From Lampris incognitus (taxonomy: Eukaryota; Chordata; Actinopteri; Lampriformes; Lampridae), in the NCBI RefSeq assembly GCF_029633865.1, contig NC_079214.1, forward strand, positions 26,877,724 through 26,941,723: 64,000 nt of DNA. The letters run 5' to 3'. Of the stretch, positions 50,317 to 62,300 are shown in pieces; position 1 is the stretch's first letter; the number at the start of each line of letters is the position of its first letter. Below the pieces are notes generated by a model. That model saw only the letters and a program-made list of their open reading frames with translations, did no database searches and was not told the origin of the DNA. The translations under genes and the position numbers were made by a program.

Positions 50317-53300
50317 CTGGTTGTGGCGAAGAAGATGATCAATGTCAGAGAGCTTACCAATTTTTGAGTGGTTTAAAAAGGTGCAATGAGAGTACTGACA
50401 GAGTACCAACTAATATTTACTGATAATTTCCTATTTAAATGATCAAGTCATCTAATTACAGTGCTGGCAAATGTTATAGACTCAAGCACACACACACACA
50501 CATCTATATATATATATATATATATGAATCATTCATTACTTCAACACCTAATGAAAAATCCCTTAATTGCCTGATTATAAACTAATAAAAACAACCCAAA
50601 ACTGTTGCTCTTATCCTACCTCTCTTTACATTCAATATGGTACACTGTACCTTATAAACTAACCAATACTCCCATAGAAGTCCACTGAAAATTTCTCAAG
50701 AGGTAATTCAATTCAAAGTCCTCACTTCATGGCAAGTTCTACTTTAATACAATTCCATTTAAAGTAAGTGCACTTTTCTTTTACAGTTGTAATACAGTTG
50801 TAATTACATTATAAATAATGAATCTACTACTACTACTACTTTCGGCTGTTCCCGTTAGGGGTCGCCACAGTGGATCATCCGTTTCCATCTCTTCCTGTCC
50901 TCTGCATCTTCCTCTGTCACACCAGCCACCTACATGTCCTCTCTCACCACATCCATAAACCTCCTCTCTGGCCTTCCCCTTTTCCATCTTCCCTGGCAGC
51001 TCCATATTCAGCATCCTTCTCCTAATATATCCAGCATCTCTCCTCCGCATATATCCAAGCCATCTCAATCTTTTCTCTCATGCTTTGTCTCCAAACCGTC
51101 CAACCTGAGCTGTCCCTCTAATATACTTGTTCCTAATCCTGTCCTTCTTCGTCACTCCCAATGAAAATCTGAGCATCTTCAACTCTGCCACCTCCAGCTC
51201 TGCCTCCTCTCTTTTCATCAGTGCCACTGTCTCCAGACCATATAACATAGCTGGTCTCACTACCATCTTGTATTATGAACATTATGAATAATGAATGCCA
51301 CACAAAAATTACAATGTCCCTGAAAATGTATAATGACTGACCACAAATGTATTGGATGCTGAGCAGGAAGGTTTTATGGATATATGAAACCAGGGGTGGT
51401 AAATTCTTTGTTGTCTGTAGCGATTTCATTCTTTAGTTTTCCTATAGTTAACTCTTCCATTGCTCAAATATAACCAATTTTCATTAGATGCTTCAGCATT
51501 CTATACATGTTCCATGTTGATGAACTCTCCCGTTATCCCACACCGAAGCTGCTACTTACAGAAACTCCATAAAGGCTGTATCTCTTAAGGTTTTGCCTGG
51601 GTCCAATGACATACTGGGTCAGGTCCAGACTGTCGAGGGGGAAGTCTACAGTTGTCTGCAGCTTCTGCTTCCATCGGCCCTCGTAGGAGAATCTGCTCAG
51701 ACAAACACACACAAATACACATGCACACAGCGTCAGAAAAGCAGAGTAACACGGGAAGAAATCAGAATCTAGATTGGACCAGAAAAAGTTAACTAGTTAC
51801 CATCAACCAATGATACTCTACGACTGTAACAATATTTCTCATAATAGTCAATATTCTGGCTGTTTTTCACAGTAATGGCTGCTGCCTTCTCGATGAATAC
51901 TTGCACAAGCCAGCTGCAGCCATTCAACCTATGCTATTTCAAGTAAATGACACTTTAAAGTAAAAAAATGACTACAGACCGTTTTAAGTGCACCAGGACA
52001 ATGGGGGGGACCTTCCAGATCTCCAATTTCTTTGTGGAGTCACGATGGGCCTTGCAGTGTCTGCAGAACACCTTGTTGTTGTCAGTCAGCCTCTCCTCCT
52101 TGGAGAATAGCTTCAGGCAGTCCTAAAACATTCAATAATACACAGGATCTGATGTTAAATCTCTTATGCTGATATTTTTTGGGGGCTTCACACAAAAAAC
52201 CCAATTCATCCACCTTCACACACTTATTCCTGCATTCAAGAAAAGAGCACCAGGCAATGGCATCAGAAATCTCCACAAACCTGGTTCCAAATGGCTTGGC
52301 TACCAAACCGCAACATCCAGTAAGGATGCCAATGTGAGTATGTGTATCCCCACTCTTGATATTAACAACTGTAATCTAATGGGGCGGCTGACACTTCTGG
52401 CTTGAAACAGACCGCTCAGCATTTCAGAACTCCAAAGACCTACTAGCAAACAACTGTACTCTCTACCAAATTGCGAAAAACAATGAGTACACCAATCTGA
52501 GTATTTCACTGAGGTTATCAAGTTGGCATCTTTCATTCCAAATATTTTGTTGAATGCTGAGTTCTGGCATCCTAGAAAAAAACAAAAACAAAAAAACCCC
52601 ACCTAATTTAACTCAAAAGCTCAAAACCTTTCCAAGATGGAAACTATATAATAACCATAACCATCTATAATCATAATCGTAATTAGTAATTCTGTCTTGC
52701 AATAGGAATACTGTATATAAGTGCGTGTGCATGTGAATACATGTGTCAATGTGAAGGAATGTGTTGTGCTCTTTTGCAGGACTTGAAATTACTTGACATT
52801 TCTTCACAAAGGATAAAATCCTTGCAGCTTTAAGTGTGTGCACATGTGTGTGCTTGATTTAAGATGGAAAATATCTTGGTTTCACTGCTGCCCCAGAGAT
52901 GCAGAAACAATCAGGAACAACTGCATGTGTTCTTCATGTGCTATCCCTGTTGCAGACGGCCAGTGATAAGGTTGAAAATCGGTGAATTTACCCTTTAATG
53001 TGATGTCAGACCAACCTGCAGGGAGCACTTGCTGGTCGAGGCCAAGGGCAGGGACAGGTACATGAAGGTCTCAAAGGTGCGTGACTTGCGGTGGCAGGTG
53101 AGACACTGTACTGTGGACTTAAACTGTCCCTGAAACAGTGCTACAATAATGGACTCATTAAGCAGCTTGTGTTTGCTCCAGGCCAGGTCTGCTGCCTGCT
53201 GGTCATCCAGGTGGTCGTTGTCCTCTTCCTTGTAACGTTTCCTGTTGTCCGCCTGACACCAGAAAAGAAATACAAACATATAGCACCTTCTGCAACTTAG

Positions 53301-56300
53301 GTATGAGCAAACCCCTGCCTTCACCATGGCTACTGTGCTTGGTCTGAAACAGCTGAGATGGCCTTTATTTGTTGAAAATATCTGACATAATACTGAGGTG
53401 GTCAGCAAAATACCAAGAAGTAGAGATTAAATTGCCTCGAGCATTACACATTGCACATTGTCCAAAGTACATTTCTTATGCTGTATTCTACAGATAGTCT
53501 TTCTGTTCCCATGCAGTTTAACCACATTTGGTTCACTTCCTGTATGACAGACAGAAAGATAAAACAGCAGTGTTTCCCATACATAAGTGTTACACAGGTG
53601 AGGCCCTCACCCCCTCCTACCTCAGCACAGACTACCACCACAAGTATATTTCAGACCTGTGGGAAACACTAAACAGGTGCATTAATAGTTCATTAATTAA
53701 TATTCAATTAGTTTGGACCTTAAGAAATAAAGTGGTCTGACACTATACCAGTCTGATGGCAGAATAGCAATAACAGATAACAAAAGAGCAATGATCAGGG
53801 GTGCTGCTAAGTAGAGAAGGGGAAATTACTTTCATGGGGCCCCAACCAATAAGGAGCCCTTTAGAAAGGTATCATGATCTACTACTACTACTACTACTAC
53901 TTTCGGCTGCTCCCATTAGGGATCGCCACAGCGGATCATCCGTTTCCATCTCCTCCCGTCCTCTGCATCTTCCTCTGTCACACCAGCCACCTGCATCACC
54001 ACATCCATAAACCTCCTCTTTGGCCTTCCTCTTTTCCATCTCCCCTGGCAGCTCCATATTCAGCATCCTTCTCCCAATATACCCAGCATCTCTCCTCCAC
54101 ACGTCCAAGCCATCTCAATCTTGCCTCTCTTGGTTTGTCACCAAACTGTCCAACTTGAGCTGTCCCTCTAATATACTTGTTCCTAATCCTGTCCTTCTCC
54201 TAGCATCTTCAACTCTGCCACCTCCAGCTCTGCCTCCTGTCTTTACATCAGTGCCACTGTCTCCAAACCATATAACATAGCTCAGGGGTGGCTAACCGTG
54301 CCATGTGTATGCAGGTTTTCATTCCAGCTGGACTCCGCACCAGGTGATTTCACTGATCAGCAACCCTTCAACCAAAGAGGAAGAATGTATCAGTGAAATC
54401 ACCTGGAGTGGAGTCGGGTTGGAATAAAAACCTGCATACACATAGCTCTCCATGGCACATGGTTAGCCACTGCTGACATAGCTGGTCTCACTACCATCTT
54501 GTAAACCTTCCCTTTAACTCTTGCTGGTACCCTTCTGTCGCAAATAACTCCTGACACTCTTCTCCACCCACTCCACCCTGCCTGCACTCTCTTCTTCACC
54601 TCTCTTCTGCACTCCCCGTTACTTTGGACAGTTGACCCCAAGTATTTAAACTCATACGCCTTCGTCACTTCTATTCCTTGCATCCTCACCATTCCGCTGT
54701 CCTCCCTCTCATTCACCCATATGTGTTCTGTCTTGCTCCTACTGATTTTCATTCCTCTTCTCTCCAGTGCATACCTCAACCCCTCCAGGCTCTCCTCAAC
54801 CTGCACCCTACTCTCGCTACAGATCACAATGTCATCCACAAACATATTCCATGGAGACTCCTGCCTGATCTTGTCTGTCAACCTGTCCATCATCACTGAA
54901 AACAAGAAAGGGCTCAGAGCCAATCCTTGATGTCATCCCACCTCCACCTTGAACCCATCTGTCATTCCAACCGCACACCTCACCACTATCACACTTCCCT
55001 CATACATATCCTGCACCACTACGTATATACTTCTCTACAACTCCCGACTTCCTCAGACAATACCACACCTCCTCTCTCAGCACCCTGGCATATGCTTTCT
55101 CTAAATCCACAAAGACATAGTGTAACTCCTTCTGGCCTTCTCTATACTTCTCAATTAACATTCTCAAAGCAAACATCATATCTGTAGTGCTCTTTCATGG
55201 CATGAAACCATACTGCTGCTCACGAATCGTCACCTTTCCTCTTAACCTAGCTTCTATTACTCTTTCCCATATCTTCTTGAAAATCGGTACCAGTATACTT
55301 CTTCTCCATTCCTCAGGCATCCTCTCACTTTCCAAGATTGTGTTAAACAATCTAGATAAAAACTCCACTGCCATCTCTCCTAAACATCTCCATGCCTCCA
55401 CAGGTATGTCATCTGGACCAACAGCCTTTCCACTCTTCATCCTCTTCATAGCTGCCCTCAGTTCCTCCTTGCTAATCCATAGCACTTCCTGATTCACTAT
55501 CCCCACATCATCCAACCTTCTCTCTCACTCATTTTCTTCATTCATCATTTAAAAGACTAATCAAATTCAAGAGTAAAACACAGCTGATGTGTACTACTTC
55601 AACAAAAACACCAGTAAGAGCCATTCAGAGTATTAGGCTTAATTTCCCCCCGGCCTGGTATCACTGGACACATTAGAGAAAATGTCTTCGGACTGAAGTG
55701 GGACCGGGTCACAGTAGAATGTAATCCCTGCTCCAGTTTTAGCAAAGGAGGAAGATAACTTGAGTTTGAATGTATCAAATATCCTCTATTTTGCCTTTTT
55801 CAAAGTCATCTTTCAGATGGGCACGAAGCTAGCATAGGAGAAGTCAGTACAGGCAATGAGACATGTTTAGGGTCCACGTGCATAAGGGTTCGGACAAGAG
55901 CGTCAGACCAGACAAATGCAGAACACCAGTCACATTGCTGCAGAGCGAACAGCCACACACAACTATTTACTTACGCTCTAATTTGCTATTACAATGACAC
56001 CCAATGTAATAGAAAGAAGGAAAATTATAAAAAGGCCAAATGTTGATAATTAAAAGGAAAATGTGCAATAAGGTGCAGAGCTAGAGGGCACTGTCTGCCT
56101 TGGTTTAAAATAAATAAATTACTTGATACTAAATGACTTAGTATTTCATTCAGTGAGATCTTCTTTTTTTTTTTTACTTTTTGCTATTGCTGTCAAAATG
56201 AACACATTCATTTTTTAGATAAATTAGAAATCTTTAACACGTTAAAAAAAAATAACAGCTGCATTTTGTTTACTTCCTGTGGTAGCTATACCAGGTGGTG

Positions 56301-59300
56301 TCACAGGCATATCTCTCCTCTGGGATGGATCCCCCGGAGGACATCAGAGCGCACTCAATAGAGGAAATTCATCTTCCATGGCTTTGCACAGAGGAATGAC
56401 AGTGGAATACATCTGCACTACTTCTTGGTCTTACCCCTGTTCTTTCTTTCATTTTTATCTGTGGGATGTCTCCCGTTTTTCTATGATTCATTCTGTATGG
56501 AGTGTTCTGCAAGAGGGATATCAGGGGATTTGGTTGTGCGCTCTCCCTCCTTGTCGGTGCAGGGAGAGCTATCTTTTTTCCCTTACTCTGCTCCTCACTG
56601 GAGTGTTACAGTGCAAAACCTTCATCTCCACTTTCTCACAGCAGTAGGCTTTATTTGTTCCCAGCCCTTCTCCCCTCACGGAGAATATTAGATAACCTGC
56701 TATGCTGTGCCACTGGGGCGCATATGGGGTTCTGTCATGAACACGTAATGAACGTTGTGAATTCACTTCACAACACTTTAAAATTCAACTGGCACTTGAA
56801 CATGGAACATTTTTTTTGTTTTCTTAATTATTGCATACAATAAAGCAGGGCTCTAGATTGTGACCATTTAGTCGCATTTTGCAGCTAGGTTTGGCGTCAG
56901 TGTGAGTAAATTTTAAACCTAGGTGCACTGGTGCGACTTGCAATATAACCGTGGTTTTTTTTAATCATGTGAAAACCAGTAAGAGGAGAACTTGTGTGTG
57001 AATGAGTGGGCTTGGTGTATGTGTGTGTGTACACATGTGAGAGAGAGGGGTTACTGCGAGGCTCTCGTGATGTGACCAAAATAAAGCAGCATTGTGGGGG
57101 GGAAATCGCACATGGGATGTCAGTCGCCACTCAGTAGGACTTGCTCTCGCTGTGAAACGAACAATGAATCAAACTATTGATTCATTTTTTTTTTTAAAAA
57201 AAGAAAAGACCCTCCGTCAGACCCTCCACCAACCCAAACTGATGACAGTTCAGACGAGGAAGCAGCAGGTCATGTGAAAGAGGCAAAGACGTATTCCTTC
57301 CGACAGGAATGGCTTGTGCAATATCCATGGCTGTGATTTAGCAAAGAAAAAGGCACCATGTACTGCATGTATTGTTCCCAGTGTGGGCCAACTTTTGCGG
57401 GGAAAACCAAGTTTGGTGACCCCTCGACCGACACTGCTATGTTCAAGCACGACACCATCTTTAAGCACAACAGCCTGAAGCACAAACTGTGTAGGGACAG
57501 GTGCACGGCTGGAAGTTCAGCATCTCGGCAAACGGCATCTGAAAGGCAGGCATCTGCAAATCGTTCTGCAGAAGAGGCCGAAATGAAAATAAAATTCAAT
57601 ACAGCGTACTACATTGCCAAAGAAGAGCTACCATTCACAAAATTCAAGGGTCACATAGACTTATTAAAAAAGAACAGAGTTGAAGTTAACCCCACGTACA
57701 GCAACAACAAGGCATGTGCCCAGTTTATTAGCGTGATAGCTGATACACTTAAAAAGAAGACAGGCAAAAGAATTAGCGGACTCCATGTATCTCTCATTCA
57801 TGATTGATGGCGACACAGGTGTGTAGACCAAGGAATACGAGATTGTGTATGCACGGCTCCTGCCGCAAGGGAGGCCAGTGAATGTTTTGATTGGCCACAT
57901 GGAAGTCCAGCACGCAAATGCTCAAGGTATGTAAGGAATTTGACTCCGGTTTGGCTCATTGTACTCGCACACAGAACACACAATCTTCAGAAATATACAC
58001 TAGGAATGACTATATACAGGTGAAACAGTTGTAAACAGGATATAGTGCAAAGAAGTGAAGGAGTGATGATATATAATGTAAAAAAGTATTACTTTATAGT
58101 AAGTAGGTGGTTATATGCAGTATAATACAGCTTTCAGATATGAGTGACATATTTATTGCACTCTATTACTAAAATATTTATTTGTAGGTACAGTGAGTAT
58201 TTTACTGTTCCAGGGTTATTGCAGTGCCACAGTGAGTTTGATGCCAAGGAGGCTGTACAGATGTGGTTAAGTCAAGGTAAAAGAGCTAGAAGGCCCAATT
58301 ACAAGGGTTGGCCCTTAGAGCCTCCTAGTTGTCCTCAGGGGGATATGCTCTAAACTACAGGGAAGGGAAGGAGAGGCATACTGTATGAGTTCAGTGTTTA
58401 CTTGTTTTGTTGTGGTTCTTGAGCTGTAATGACAGTAATGATACTGACCACATACCTTATGTTTACATTTATAAATGTATTATTTGGTGCCTATGTTTAC
58501 AAAAAACACTTTCGAGTTTACATTTTATTTACCTTATTGTTTTTTTTTTGCTCTTAAGCACTACCTCACTTTGTGACATTTAAAATAAAACAGCATATTG
58601 TTATTTCTGTAAATGGTCTATTTATTACCAAAGCATTTACCAGTAATACAGTTAAGACGGAAAAAATATCAATGTGTTGCGTTGCGTGTCGATTTAAGTG
58701 GTGCTCCTAAATTTTGTGCTGGTTCTTCTAAAATTTTCAGTAAGGAGCACAAGTGCTCCTAGTGGAAAAAGTTAGTCTGGAGCCCTGTAAATTATTGCCT
58801 TCTAAGCTGATTTCTAATTTTAATGGCCTTGATATTCAACTGGCACTTTAACATATAGGCCTGGGTTTTGTTATTATTTCCGTTAGTGCATATAATATGT
58901 CTTTCAAGCCGACAGTCAATTTTGATGGCCTTAATGGTTTTATTGGAAATCTGTAGATCACAGGAGAGAATCTGTGTTCATAGTTAAAAAGATGCTTTTA
59001 AACAATTGTATTTGAATTTAAATATACTTCCTTTGTGTTGATTCTAAGTTAATTATATGATTTTACATTTAGATATCCATTATTACAAGCCTCTGTCTTA
59101 AGAAGAAAATAAGGCAATTAATCGTGATTAATCACAGCAAATTATGCGACTAATTAGTTAATTTTTTTTAATCGATTGATAGCCCTACTTTTTACTTTTT
59201 GTTTACATTACATTACATTACAGACATTTAGCCGATGCTTTTATCCAAAGCGACTTACAATAAGTGCATTTAACGTAGGAAATCAGGAGAACTACTAGTC

Positions 59301-62300
59301 ATCAGAGGTCATAAGTGCATCTTCTCTCAACAAGCATCTAAGAGCAAAACAAGTGCTAAAGTAAAAGCGCAAGAAAGATTTTTTTTTTAAATGAGTTAAT
59401 ACAATAAGTGCTAAGAGCAAGTAACAGGGTAGTAGTTCTTGAAGAGTTGAGTTTTCAACCTGCGCCGAAAGATGAGCAGCGACTCCGCTGTCCTGACATC
59501 AGTGGGGAGTTCATTCCACCACTGTGGGGCCAGGACAGTGGTGGAATGAGCTCTGAGCTCTGGTTGTTTCCCTGCTGGGAGACAACCAGAGCTGTTCATC
59601 TGTATGAAACACTGTAAAAATGCTAAATACTATGTGATCCCTGTGAGCAGTCACCCTCTCACCCCACCACCATCCCTTCTTGCCAGTTTATACAGTTTAT
59701 GCTACCTTATTGAGGTCTTCATGCAGGCCATCCATCAGGAACAGCAGCAGCTCCTGAGAGTCCTGCTGGTCATAACTACAGAACTGATCATTGATTTTGC
59801 CGATGGTGATCTTGAAGTCCCGTGGACTGATGAACTTGTAAAGACCTGACCACAGGGCCTTCATAATCACACCAAACTCCTCTGCCACCTCCCCCTTGTG
59901 ACCCAGGATGTTGGCCCTAAGTGAGGGAGAGACCAGAAAGGTTACAAAACTGATTATTCAGTTGACTTATCTCCATGCCCCACATTCCTTGACAGTCAAC
60001 ACTCTGGGTGAGTAGTGTCTGACCTGTTGATGTCCTCCAGGTAATAGTTCTTGTTGAAATAGTCAGCCATGGAAGTAGTGTTACATAGACACTGCAAGAT
60101 GGAGTTCATATAGCATGTGTTGCCCATATTACGCAGGCCGGTTAGAGAGGCACCCAGACCCCCAAAAATGGGGTTCAGGTTGCGAATTTTGGCAGCCGAT
60201 GGTCGAGCAATCTCCACTTTAGTGTAGACTTTAGCACTGGCAGGTCTGAGGGACAAAAAGGGTACATTGGGAAATATGAGTTTACTGACCACTACTCTGT
60301 AGAAAGCCACAAAATGAGCACTGTGTATAGGATGCACAAAGATTAATGAGATATATATAGCACACTGATACCAGAGGGAGCACAGGAAACTCACTCTCTG
60401 CCTTCTCATTCAACTTGACTAGAACCTAAAAATGAACACTGATTACCTGCCCTAATGGAGCGGACAAACTTTTACCAGCTACATTAAAAACTAACCAGCA
60501 TTGTTGCTTGTGTTTCAGCATCATGATATTTTTGCATGTGTGATCTCCATCAATATGTGCCTTACTTGGTCTCTCTGTTAATCGTGGGTATGGAAGCAGT
60601 GGTGGGGGCAGTAGCCTTCCTCTGGGCCTCCTCTCTGAGGTCCTGACTGATATCTGGCGAGGAATATGAGCGTTTGAGTTTGGACTGTTCCTGCTCCCGC
60701 TCTCGGTTAGGGTCTGGCTCCGCTGTTCGTGGTGGCTTCTGTTTGGATGTGGGCGGCGTGGAGGGAGGAGTCTGAGGAATGGATACCTCAGGAGGGTACA
60801 GGTGGACACGGTTGGTTGGGGAATGGTAATACCGGTAGGTACCCGTCACTGTGTCCAGGAACTGGCAAGATGTGGTAGAGCAAATGAAAAACGAGGCAAC
60901 GCCAAGATACCAGAAGCAAGCCAATGCATAAATGTTTTTGTCTAAGCTGAAATAAAAGAGAAAACGAAATTCACTAAATGTTATATTTTGCATCCAGTAT
61001 TCTCATCCTGGATAACAGTCTGAGCAGCTGCATCAAGAACTACTTATATTTTTGAGTGGTAAACTATTTGTCAGGTCTGTCTCTAGCACCTTCATCCAGC
61101 CCTCTGGCAAGCCTGGCACACTCCTTCCCATCTCCTCACTCCTGGCTCTGGTAAGCGGTTCTCTCTGAGGGAAAAAAAAAAAGCATCGCATCACTAAAAA
61201 CCATCTTCTGCTACAAATTATATGGGAGTAATTTTCAGGGAAAGTAAAAAAAAAAAAAGCTAAATGCAACAAGTCATTGGGGTATAGTATGTGAAAGGCC
61301 AATTTCACTGGATACACATGGCATTTTTTACACAAATTGCTAAACCATTCCAATTTGTGACATTTCATTACTAATAAAAATGAATAGGTAGTAGAAAACA
61401 TGTGTTTCTACCAGAATGGTTTTCAAAAAGTTGCCTGTATAGTGCTGACAATGTCTCAAGTTGTATAAGTGTTGCCAGTTTTTCATGAAATTTCACAAGA
61501 AAAACATGCACTTCAGTTGCAAACATGGTCCTTGCATTTGTTACGGATGCTGAATTACACAACTCTTTGAGAAGCCAACGAAACACGGCAACCGGCCAAT
61601 TCTTTGCTCTGATGAAGCTTGCTCAAGACCACTTTGTGGCCCTTCGAATGAATCAACATGCTTTAACTTGACAGGATTTTGAAATTAGCTGAAGTGCTTG
61701 GGGGAGGGGGGCATGCCTTGACCAACACTCTAGGTTCAGTGTTGATATACCTTTGGTATGTCATAGTCATCTGGTGTTCTATCTTTTAAAATCTTTGCCT
61801 TTGGTGCTCGTCTCTTTACTTCACTACTAGGCTTCACTTGAGCCTGAGGTTGAGGACAAAACAGAGCTTAATCATTTAGCTCTTGGGAATTTGTCAAATG
61901 AAAGAGGTCAGGTCAAGGGGCTGTACGTTTAGAGATGGTACTGACATGGAATGGGCTAATAACTTTTTGCAATTGTCATTTTATGCAAAGATTTACTCAT
62001 TACATTATCTCCTGTCAAAACCATTGAAAGTAGTGCAAGGGCAACTTTTCACCCTAGTGTATGGTTTTGGATACTTCTTCAGCTATATTGGGAATTAACC
62101 TTGTGACCATGACTGCAACACAAATGACCCCCTTTGAACATTCACACGTTATTAGTTATTTTGTGGGTACAAGGATGAAATGAAACTTTGCCATAGTGTT
62201 GTGTAACAACAGACTGACCTTGATTTCATTGACAATGTGGTGGGGAACAGGTGAGTCCATCGACACACTTTTGGAAGGTGTGTCAGAGTTCTGTTCTCTA

